A stretch of DNA of 64,000 bases. Source: Plotosus lineatus (taxonomy: Eukaryota; Chordata; Actinopteri; Siluriformes; Plotosidae). Location: the NCBI GenBank assembly GCA_024760905.1, contig CM045729.1, positions 1,773,501 through 1,837,500 of the forward strand, read 5' to 3'. The position numbers were made by a program, and so were the translations under genes. The notes under the pieces were generated by a model. That model was not told the origin of the DNA, made no database searches, and was given only the letters and a program-made list of their open reading frames with translations. Below, one piece after another: positions 54,850 to 64,000 of the stretch (the first letter of the stretch is position 1; the number at the start of each line of letters is the position of its first letter).

Positions 54850-56287
54850 TCCACATGCTGGTCCAAAGCCCAGATAAATGCAGAGGGTTGTCACAGGAAA
54901 GGCATCGAATGTAAAACCAATGCCACATATAAAATTCAAGTCAAAAATAAGAATCCCATACTGGATCAGTCGAGGCCCGAGTTAACAACGACTGTCATCA
55001 GTGCTGTTAACCAACAGGGTTCTGGTGGAAATTGGGCGACTGTTGGTCGAAGAAGGAGAAGCGGGAGGCGTATCCGTAGGAGGAGAGAGACGAGGAAAAG
55101 TATGAGTCTAGGACTGAGAGTAGGGACTTTGAATGTTGGAACTATGACAGGAAAAGGTAGAGAGCTGGCTGACATGATGCAGAGGAGGAAGGTGGACATA
55201 CTGTGTGTTCAGGAGAGCAGGTGGAAAGGTAGCAAGGCTATAAACTTAGGAGGAAGGTTTAAGCTTTTTTCATTGTGTGGATGGGAAGATAAATGGAGTA
55301 GGAGTCATTTTAAAGGAGGGTTTTGTCAGGAATGTTCTAGAAGTGAAAATAGTGTCAGAGTGATGAGTCTCAAGTTAGAAATTGAAGGTGTGATGTTCAA
55401 TGTTGTTAGTGCTTATGCCCCACAGGCAGGATGTGAGCGAGAAGAGAAGGAGAGATTCTGGAGTGAATTAGATGAAGTGATGCAGAGTACCCCCAGAAGT
55501 AAAATAGTGGTCATTGGCGCAGACTTCAATGGACATGTTAGTGCAGGCAACAGAGGAGACGAGGAAGTGATGGGCAGGTTTGGTATCCAGGACAGAAACA
55601 CAGGATAGAAGGACAGATGTTGATAGATTTTGCAAAAAGGATGGAAATAGCTGTGGTGATGACTTTCTTCCAGAAGAGAAAGGATTGAAGGATAGGGTGA
55701 CTTATAAAAGTGGAGGTAGGAGCACACAGGTAGACTACATCTTGTGTAGGCGATGTAATTTGAAGGAAGTCAGTGACTGCAAAGTAGTAGTGGGTGAGAG
55801 TGTTGCCAAACAGCATAGGATGGTGGTGTGTAGGATGACGCTGATAGTGAGAAAGGTGAAGAAGGCAAAGGCAGAGCAGAAGACAAAGTGGTGGAAGTTG
55901 AAAAAGGAAGAGGTTCTTGTTGTCTTCAAGGAGGAGTTGAAACAGGTTATGGGTGCTCAAGAAGTGCTTCCAGATGACTGGACAACCGCACCTAATGTGA
56001 TCAGGGGGAAAGGTAGGAGAGTTCTTGGTATGTCATCTGGAAGGACAGCAGGTAAGGAGACTTGGGGATAGAATGAGGAAGTGCAGGACTGTGTAAAAAG
56101 GAAGAGGTTAGCTAAGAAGAAGTGGGACATAGAGAGGACTGAAGAGAGTAAACGGGAGTACAGGGAGACAGCGGAAGGCAAAGGTAGCAGTGTCAAAGGC
56201 CAAACAGAGGGTGTATGATGACTTGTATGCTAGGCTGGACAGTAAGAAGAGAGAAAATGATTTATACAGGTTCTCACAGCAGAGAAA

Positions 56288-56593
56288 GGGCCGGTGGTGT
56301 AGTGATTAAAGGGCTGGGCTCATGATCAGGAGGTTGTGTGTGCAAATCCCAGTTGGACTCCCACTGTGCTAAGACCCCTGGGCAAGGTCTTAGCCACAAG
56401 TGTGCCTCTGTTCACCCAGCAGTATAAATGGGTACCAAAATATACTGGGAAGGTAACCTGCGATGGGTTAGCGTCCCATCCAGGAGGAGTTGATCTGGTC
56501 GCTTCACGCTACAGAAACTGGGGATAAGCACTGGCCTGATGAACCACTGGGCTCAGGTGTAAAAGACCCAAAGGACTTTACCTTACCTTACTT
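56288..56593 (+). mobile_element. third-family tRNA SINE
   Basis: Head GGTGGTGTAGTGATTAAAGG (A-box) with GTGCAAATCCC (B-box). The body includes TGCGATGGGTTAGCGTCCCA, and the end is TTTACCTTACCTTAC. The target duplication ACAGCA(G/A)AGAAA lies at 56276-56287 and 56594-56605, within RTE linker sequence. Confidence 0.85.
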
Positions 56594-57177
56594 ACAGCAA
56601 AGAAATAGAGATGGGAAGGACGTGCAGCAAGTTAGAGCGATTAAGGACAGAGTGGGAAACGTATTGACTAATGACAGAAGTGTGCTGGGAAGATGGAAAG
56701 AGTACTTTGAAGAGCTGATGAATGAGGAAAATGAGAGAGAAAAAAGAGTAGAAGTGACTGTTTAGGACCATGAAGTAGCAAAGATTAGTAAAGGTGAAGT
56801 GAGGAGAGAATTGAAGAGGATGAAGAGTGGAAAGGCAGTTGGTCCTGATGACTTACCGGTGGAGGTATGGAAGTATCTAGGCGAGGTTGCGGTAGATTTT
56901 CTGACAAGAATATTGAACAAGGTCTTATGCCGGAGGAATGGAGGAGAAGTGTGATGGTGTCTATTTTTAAGAACAAGAGAGGTGTTTTATGGAGTCGCAT
57001 GCCTCCCGTGGAAGGAGTTTTAGGGGTCGGGTGCAGTGTGAGTTGGGTGGCAGCCGAAGGCATGGGTTCTGTCGGACCGATCCTCGGCTACTTACTCTGA
57101 CCCTCGGGACAGGGAATGTCACCTCTCTGGCAAGGAAGGCGCCTGATTTGGTGCATGAGGTGGAGAGACACCGACTA

Positions 57178-58695
57178 CAGTGGTATGAAAAAGGGTCTGA
57201 ACCTTTTGGAATTTCTCACATTTCTGCATAAAATCACTATCAAAGGTGTTCTGATCTTTGTCAAAATCACACAGATGAAAAAACAGTGTCTGCTTTAACT
57301 AAAACCACCCAAACATTTATAGGTTTTCATATTTTAATGAGGATAGCATGCAAACAATGACAGAAGGGTAAGGAATAAGTGACTGAACCCTCTGCCTAAG
57401 GAGACTTAAAGAGCAATTGAAACCAATTTTTACCAAACATCTCAAGTCAGGTATGTGCCCAATCACTGATGAGTGACTTAAAGCTGCCCTGCCCACTATA
57501 AAACACACACCTGGTAAGAATTGTCTTGATGAGAAGCATTATCTGATGTGCACCATAGCTCGCTCAAAAGAGCTGTCTGAAGACCTGCGATAAAGAATTG
57601 TTGATTTGTACAAAGCTGGGAAAGGATACAAAACCATCTCTAAAAGTCTGGATGTTCATCAATCGACATTCAGAGAAGTTGTCTACAAATGGAAAGAGTT
57701 TGGCACTGTTGCTTCTCTCCCAAGGAGTGTCCGTCCACCAAAGATGATTCCAAGAGTTCAGCGCAGAATACTCAGAGAGGTAAAAAAAAACCCCTAAAGT
57801 GTCTGGTAAAGACTTATAGAAATCACTGGCACAATCCAATATCTCTGTGCACATATCAACTACATGTAAAACAATGGCCAAGAACGGTGTTCATGGGAGG
57901 ACTCCAAGGAAGAAGCCACTGCTGTCTAAAAAAAACATTGTTGTTCGTTTAATGTTCACAAAAAGGCACTTGGACACTCCACAGAAGTTTTGGCAAAATA
58001 TTTTTTGGACTGATGAACCAAAGTTGAATTGTTTGGAAGGAACTGTCTCGGGGCCTGGACAACTTGCAATCATTAATGGAAAAATGATTTAAAAGGTTTA
58101 TCAGGATGTTTTGCAGGAAAACCTGAGGCCGTCTGTCAGACAGTCGAAGCTAAAAAGAGGATGGATGCTGCACCAAGACAATGATCCAAAACACAGAAGT
58201 AAATCAACTTCAGAATGGTTTCAGAAGAACAAAATACACGCTCTGGAGTGGCCAAGTCAAAGTCCAGACTTGAACCCCATTGAGATGCTGTGACATGACC
58301 TCCAGACAGCGATTCATGCCAGACATCCCAGGAATCTGACTGAACTACAGCAGTTTTGTAAAGAAGAATGGGCCAAGATTAGTCCCAATCACTGTGCCAG
58401 ACTGATCTGCAGCTACAGGAAGCATCTGGTTGAAGTTATTGTTGCCAAAGGGGGGGGGGGGTCCACAAAATATTAAATGTGATGGTTCAGTTACTTATTC
58501 CTCCCCCTTCTGTCATTGTTTGCATGCTATCCTCATTAAAATATGAAAACTTATAAATGTTTGGGTGTTTTTAGTTAAAGCAGACACTGTTTTTTCATCT
58601 GTGTAATTTTGACAAAGATCAGATCACATTTGAAGGTGATTTTATGCAGAAATGTGAGAAATTCCAAAAGGTTCAGATACTTTTTCATACCACTG
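57178..58695 (+). mobile_element. Tc1-type transposon with about 215-bp TIRs
   Basis: Ends CAGTGGTATGAAAAAG and CTTTTTCATACCACTG, with TA duplicated (57176-57177, 58696-58697). The inverted repeats extend about 215 bp inwards (to about 57395 and from about 58480). Excising it restores Rex3 sequence (ACCGACTAGACATAGTCGG). Length 1518 bp. A poly(G) run lies at about 58451-58461. Confidence 0.93.
57560..58475 (+). pseudogene. Tc1-like transposase (DD34E), broken
   Basis: HTH region IVDLYKAGKGYKTISKSL; catalytic blocks FWTDEPKLN (D), [10 protein letters not shown] (D) and [10 protein letters not shown] (E), 34 residues apart in the second pair as in DD34E. Lesions: a stop at about 57592, a frameshift in an A-run at about 57782, and a stop at about 58090. 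After ...NPIEML the Trp codon reads TGA (58291-58293), and HDLQTAIHARHPRNL continues in frame. Confidence 0.9.
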
Positions 58696-61600
58696 TAGAC
58701 ATAGTCGGCTCACCTCAACGGATAGCTTGGGCGCTGGAACCATCTAACTCGAGAGAGGCTGGACCTTATTCTATTCTGGAGTTGCTCATGGGGAGAGGTG
58801 GCAAGCCGGTTTCGGTATTCTTGTTGCCCCCCCTGTCTCGGTGCCCAAATGTTGGGGTTCTTGCCGGTTGATGAAAGGGTAGCTTCCCTCCATCTTCGGG
58901 CGGGGGGACGGGTCCTGACTGTTATTTGTGCTTATGCACCAAATGACAGTTCAGAGTACCCAGCCTTTTTGGAGTCTTTTGGGGGGTATTGGAGAACGCT
59001 CTCTAGGGAGACTCACTTGTTGTCTTGGGAGACTTCAACGCCTATATGGGCAACGATAGTGTGACCTGGAAGGGTGTGATCGGTAGGTATGGCCTCTCCA
59101 TTCTGAATCCAAATGGTGTTTCGTTGTTGGACTTCTGTGCTTGTCACATTTTGTCTATCACGAACACCATGTTTGAACATAAGTGTGCCCATAAGTGCAC
59201 TTAGCACTAGGACACCCTAGGTCGCAATTCGATGATTGACTTTGTAGTCGTGTTATCGGACTTGCGACCATATGTTCTGGACACTCGGGTGAAGAGAGGA
59301 GCTGAGCTGTCTACCGATCACTACCTGGTGGTGAGTTGGCTTCAATGGTGGGGGAAGTTGCCTTCCAGACCTGGCAGGCCCAAGCGTGTAATCAGGGCCT
59401 GCTGGAGTCCCCTGTCCGAGAGGCCTTTAACTCCCACCTCTGGCAGCGCTACAACCATGGCCCAGAGGAGGCGGGGGACATGGAATCCGAATGGGCCATG
59501 TTTCGTGCCTCCATTGCTGAGGCGGCAGCCCATAGCTGTGGCCGTAAGGTCGTCGGTGCTTGTCGTGGAGGTAATCCCCGAACCCGGTGGTGGACACCTG
59601 CAGTGAAGGGGGCCGTCCAGCTGAAGAAGGAGGCCTATTGGGTTTTATTAACCTGTGGGACTCCAGAGACAGCAAACAGGTACTGGCAGGCCAAACGTGC
59701 TGCAGCCGAGGCTGTCGCAGATGCAAAATCTTGGGCGTGGGAGGAGTTTGGTGAGGGCCTCAAGAGTGGTTATCGGTTGGCCTCAAAAAGGTTCTGGACC
59801 GCCATCCAATGCCTTAGGAGGGGGAAGCAGTTCTTCACAAACACTGTTTACAGTGGAGGTGGGGAGCTGCTTACCTCGACTGGGGATGTTGTCGAGAGGT
59901 GGAGGGAATGCTTTGAGGACCTCCTCAATCCCACCAACCGCCCTCCGTGGAAGAGGAAGACCCTGGGGGTTCGGGTGGGGATCCGCCCAACACTGGAGTG
60001 GAAATCACTGAGGTTGTCAAAAAGCTCCTCAGTGGTTGAGCTCCGGGGTTGGACGAGATTCGCCTGGAGTATCTCAAGGCTCTGGATGTTGTAGGACTGT
60101 CTTGGTTGACACATCTCCGCAACATCGCGTGGTCATCGGGGGCTGTACCTCTGGATTGGCAAATTGGGGTGGTGGTCCCGATTTTTAAGAAGGGGGACCG
60201 GAGGGTGTGTTCCAATTATCGGGGAATTCCACTCCTCAGCCTACCTGGGAATGTCTATGCAGGGGTACTAGAGAGGAGGATCCGACCGATAGTCGAACCT
60301 CGGATTCAGGAGGAACAATGTATTTTTCGTCCTGGCCGTAGCACTCTTGACCAACTCTATACGCTCCACAGGATTCTGGAGGGGGCATGGGAGTTTGCCC
60401 AATCTGTCCACATGTGCTTTGTGGATTTGGAGATGGCTTTCGACCATGTCCCTCGAACGATCTTGTGGGGCGTGCTCCGAGAGTACGGCGATCCAGACCC
60501 ATTGTTACGAGCCATTCGGTCACTGTATCACCGGAGCCAGAGTTTGGTCCGTATTGGCAACAATAGGTTGAATTCGTTTCCGGTGGGAGTTGGAATTCGC
60601 CAAGGCTTTCCTCTGTCACCGATTCTGTTCATAATTTTTATGGACAGAATTTCTAGGCACAGTCAAGGCTTTGAGGGGTTCTGGTTTGGTGGCCATCGGA
60701 TCTCGTCTCTGCTTTTTGCGGATGATGTTGTCCTTTTGGCTTCATCAAGTCAGGACCTCCAGCTCTCATTGGAGCGATTCGCAGCCGAGTGCGAATCAGC
60801 TGGGATGAGGATCAGTACCTCCAAGTCTGAGGCCATGGTTCTCAGTCGGACAAGGGTGGAATACACCCTCCAGGTCGGGAATGAGGTCCTGCCCAAGTGG
60901 AGGAATTTAAGTACCTTGGGGTCTTGTTCACGAGTGAGGGAAGGATGGAGAGAGAGATCAACAGACGGATCGCTGCAGCCTCTGCTGTTAAGTGGTGCCT
61001 GTACCGGTCCGTTGTGGTGAAAAAGGAGCTGACCCACTAGGCAAAGCTCTCAATTTACCAGTCCATCTACATTCCAACCCTCACCTATGGTCACGAGCTT
61101 TGAGTAATGACCGAAAGAACAAGATCAATGATACAAGCAGCTGAAATGAGCTTCCTTCGTCGGGTGGCGGGGTTCTCCCTTAGAGATAAGGTGAGAAGCT
61201 CCGCCATCCGGGGAGAGCTCGGAGTAGATCCGCTGCTCCTCCGCATTGAGAGGGGCCAGTTGAGGTGGCTTGGGCATCTGGTCAGAATGCTTCCTGGACG
61301 CCTCCCTGGTGTGGTGTTTCAGGCATGTCCAACCGTGAAAAGACCCCGGGGTCGACCTAGAACACGCTGGAGGGACTATGTCTCTCAGCTTGTCTGGGAC
61401 CGCCTCGGTGTACCCCCAGGAGAGTTGGAGGAAGTGGCTGGGGAGAGGGACGTCTGGACCTCTTTGCTTAGATTGCTGCCCCCTCGACCCGACCCTGGAC
61501 TTAGCGGAAGAAGATGATGATGATGAAGAGAGGCGTGCAGAATTGTGGCAACTGCAGAGGGAGAAGGTTGATGAGCAATACGATGAAGTTATGGGAAAGA

Positions 61601-62497
61601 ATAGTGGAAGCTAGACTAAGGGCAGAGCTCAGCATTTGTGAATAACAGTTTGGTTTTATGCCAAGAAGGAGCAAAACATTTGTAGTGTTTGCTTTGAGGA
61701 TGTTAATACAGAAGTACAGAGAAGGCCAGAGGGAGCTGCATTGTGCCTTTGTGGATCTGGAGAAAGCATATGACAGGGTGCCGAGAGAGGAACTGTGGTA
61801 TTGCATGAGAAAGTCTGGAGTGGCAGAGAAGTATGTTAGAGTGGGGCAGGACATGTATGAGAGATGTAAGACAGTGGCGAGGTGTGCTGTCAGTGTGACA
61901 GAAGAGTTCAAGGTGTAGGGTCAGCTCTGAGCCACTTCTTGGTTGCTATGGTGATGGACAGGCTGACAGACGAAGTTAGACAAGAATCTCCATGGACTAT
62001 GAAGTTTGCAGATGACATTGTGGTCTGTAGTGAGAGCAGAGCGTGTGCGGGCAGGTTGGAATGGTTGGCGAAAAGTGTCCGGTGTGATGTGTGATAGGAA
62101 GGTGTCGGAAAGAATGATAAAAGTGTACAAGACGGTGATGAGGCCAGTGATGTTGTATGGTTTAAAAACAGTGGCCCTGTGGAAAAGACAGGCGGCAGAG
62201 CTGGAGGTAGCAGAGATGAAACTGTTGAGGTTCTCTTTGGGAGTAACGAGGATGGATAGGATCAAAAATGAGTTCATCAGAGGGACAGAACATGTTCGAG
62301 GTTTTGGGGACAAAGTCAGAGAGAGAGGCTAGATTGAGATGGTTTGGACACGTACAGAGGAGGGATAGTGAATATATTGGTAGTAGGATGCTGAGGTTGG
62401 AACTCCCAGGCAGAAGGCCTAGAGGAAGATTTATGGATGTGGTGAAGGAGGACATGAAGGTAGTTGGAGTTGGAGCCGAAAGGAAAAGAAGATGAAG

Positions 62498-62498
62498 A

Positions 62499-62578
<80 letters not shown>
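62498..62578. repeat. (AT)n microsatellite, about 80 bp
   Basis: Perfect dinucleotide tract between the RTE tail and the next Tigger remnant. Confidence 0.95.
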
Positions 62579-62581
<3 letters not shown>

Positions 62582-62912
62582 CCGATATATGGCCGAACGT
62601 AAGTTGAAAGTGAACCTAAGTTGTTATAGTGACGTATGACGTATGATGCTCATTATGTACTATACATCCATAAATACCATTACCGTATCTCATAAAATAC
62701 CCCAAAATCAATTATTATAAACATAACATTGTAAAATAATATCAAATATATCAAATAATATCAACATGAATTTCAAATAAGTCATTCAAGTGAGCAAGGG
62801 CGCCATTGAACTCGTTTCGAACTCTAAAAAAAGAATTAAAAAAAAAAAAACCCAAAAAACATGAAATCGAAAAACCGTAAAATAAATGAACGTAAGTCAG
62901 AGCGCGTCTATA
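62579..62912. mobile_element. Tigger remnant, short
   Basis: Shares blocks with the other Tigger copies (ATACATCCATAAATACCATT, TTATAAACATAACATTGTAA, GAACTCGTTTCGAAC) but is further deleted and has degenerate ends (ACGTAAGTTG; ACGTAAGTCAGAGC). No coding sequence. Confidence 0.75.
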
Positions 62913-62989
62913 TATCTGTACGCGTGTTTCTACCCAGCGATGGCCTGGCGAGCAGTACAGAGTTCACTGAGATGGAAGCCAACCTCCCT

Positions 62990-63405
62990 GTGAGCCTAAG
63001 CAGTTCAGAAAATGAAGAATGTTATTCAGGTTACAAAGTGATAGGACTGAAAGCGCTGCTGATCTCAACGATTGTGGAAAACTTCCCCTTTCATCCTCTT
63101 CTTCTTCTTTTCCTTTCGGCTGTTCCCTTCAGGGGTCGCCACAGCAAATCATCCGCCTCCATCTCACCCTGTCCTCTTCATCTTCTTCTCTTACTCCAAC
63201 AACCTTCATGTCTTCCTTCACCACATCCATAAATCTCTTCTTTGGTAAACTTCCTCTTTCATATGATTCATTAAATAGTTGGAGGAGGTGGTGGACAAGT
63301 TTCTCTTGGAATGCTTTATATATCTCTATAACCAGGCTATCTGGCCCTGGTGCCTTACCACTGTTTATATGGTTCAATGGTGACTGTCAATTACTCAACT
63401 GACTA
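62990..63405 (-). pseudogene. L1-type RT fragment, interrupted
   Basis: Minus strand: INSGKAPGPDSLVIEIYKAF, QEKLVHHLLQLFNESYERGS, a segment of L1-group RT. An RTE tail is inserted at 63095-63246, after which the L1 reading resumes (GSFPQSLRSAALSVL) before decaying. Confidence 0.65.
63095..63246 (-). mobile_element. RTE 3'-end fragment (copy M) with 16-bp duplication
   Basis: The tail and last C-terminal codons only ([15 protein letters not shown]...CGDP). AAACTTCC(C/T)CTTTCAT lies on both sides (63079-63094, 63247-63262), which shows a normal, highly truncated insertion into the L1 fragment. Confidence 0.88.
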
Positions 63406-64000
63406 CAGTACACTCTTACCTGTAGACATACTTTGTCCATATGGATATACCCATGGTTCTCTTTGACATATACTGTGTACAATGCCAGGAATATTGTCTG
63501 GTTTTTTGTTTTTTTGTGCCATACGTCTGAATTATGTACTTGTTCACTGTTAATACTCATTCTGTTCAGATTACGGTATGGTTTACTGGCATTTAATAAC
63601 TGTTATAGGTTGTATGCGTACAGTGTTGTGATATTCAAGACTGTTAATATTAAATAAAAATTTCCAGTTGAACCAAGTGTTTCAGAGAGAAGTTCATCAT
63701 CAGCTCTGCAAGCAAAGGGCCATGGAGATGATACCTCCTGTTTCTCTAAATGATCAACTGTTATTTCATCTCTCTCTCTCTCTTGCACTCTCTCGCTCCC
63801 TCTCTCGTTCCCTCTCTCGTTTCCTCTCTTGCTCTCTCAATGTTTCCTACATTGATCAGGTGTTCGCTGAATCATAATTATAATTTTATTTAATAATTAT
63901 TATTATTAAGTAAGCACCTCATCACTTTCCTTTTTCACTGTTGAATAACAAATATGCAGATTCACACAGGCTCCGCCTCCATTTGTCTTCTGTATTGTTA
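63406..64000. other. no gene; CT-rich tract at 63767-63838
   Basis: No coding or element signature that I can support. A (CTCT/CTCG)n pyrimidine tract is present. Confidence 0.45.

Larger units (their letters stand above)
56985..61525 (+). mobile_element. Rex3 LINE inserted in RTE copy L
   Basis: 5'-truncated in the leader. Target duplication AAGAGAGG(T/C)G at 56975-56984 and 61526-61535. APE coding starts before 57177 and resumes at 58698 after a Tc1 insertion. RT at 60049-61020 carries FVDLEMAFDHVP and the active site LLFADDVVLLASS. C-terminal region to 61500 (RRVAGFSLRDKVRSSAIRGE, LRWLGHLVRML), then the GATGATGATG tail. Frameshifts near 59060, 59600, 60000 and 60890 make it inactive. Confidence 0.93.
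54850..62496 (+). mobile_element. BovB-like RTE copy L, host of nested insertions
   Basis: Leader from about 54850. APE from 55102 ([39 protein letters not shown]) with frameshifts. Linker and RT fingers to 56984 ([15 protein letters not shown]). Then, after a 4.5-kb Rex3 insertion, RT palm/thumb from 61526 ([19 protein letters not shown] in place of FADDIVICS) to a tail at about 62496. The last 60 bp before the tail are deleted, removing the usual GGCGACCCC block. It also contains a SINE at 56288-56593. Confidence 0.92.

Noticed and set aside
63095..63405. Apparent L1/RTE fusion protein in one open frame (63129-63377)
   Set aside because: The 16-bp direct repeat AAACTTCC(C/T)CTTTCAT on both sides of the RTE part, and L1 sequence resuming beyond it, show an ordinary RTE insertion into an L1 fragment rather than a template-switch chimera.

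Overview
The window looks like teleost fish nuclear DNA. It has spliced vertebrate-type genes and a dense load of fish-type mobile elements: Rex3 and BovB-like RTE LINEs, tRNA-derived SINEs, Tc1, Tigger, P-element and hAT DNA transposons, and a Gmr1-like gypsy remnant. Microsatellites are long. I cannot name the species.

Only two host genes are convincing. (1) A C-type lectin with two tandem CTLDs lies on the + strand at 2767-3552, with poly(A) signals near 4153. (2) A complete six-exon umps gene (bifunctional UMP synthase, last two steps of de novo pyrimidine synthesis) lies on the - strand between 31260 (ATG) and 14433 (stop). Its exons join in frame to 482 codons. Introns 3 and 4 are about 130 nt and mostly microsatellite. 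Intron 5 is about 13.6 kb and packed with nested transposons. A small candidate first exon at about 35660-35683 is speculative.

Layout. 1-2160: decayed Rex3 carrying a hAT MITE. 2227-4170: RT scrap, then the lectin gene. 4431-6375: RTE. 7131-10286: full-length Rex3 with a 13-bp target duplication. 10465-11800: SINE, GAAT array, RTE scrap. 12996-13775: Tigger derivative. 14433-31260: umps, whose intron 5 holds a LINE (LTR element inside, RTE inside that), a Tc1 element, and a Tigger split by a nearly intact RTE. 31414-32083: SINEs inserted within a SINE. 32140-35105: Rex3/RTE chimera. 35756-42750: P-element remnant containing a 2.2-kb TA-flanked TIR element, followed by an inverted partial P copy and an RTE piece. 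43005-44355: ATTC-type array. 45031-49372: rearranged RTE and Rex3 pieces. 49420-52090: chimeric SINE and an R4/Dong-type LINE split by an RTE. 52238-54520: LTR, hAT end, Gmr1-like gypsy remnant. 54850-62496: RTE containing a SINE and a Rex3, the Rex3 containing a Tc1 element. 62579-63405: Tigger remnant and an L1 scrap with an RTE insertion.

The elements are related to each other. The commonest SINE is a tRNA head joined to sequence matching both the 5' leader and the 3' tail of the BovB-like RTE, so it looks like a deletion derivative that uses the RTE machinery. Target duplications let much of the insertion order be read directly. Almost every element ORF carries frameshifts or stops. The least damaged are the RTE copies at 16541-18695 and 23178-26316.
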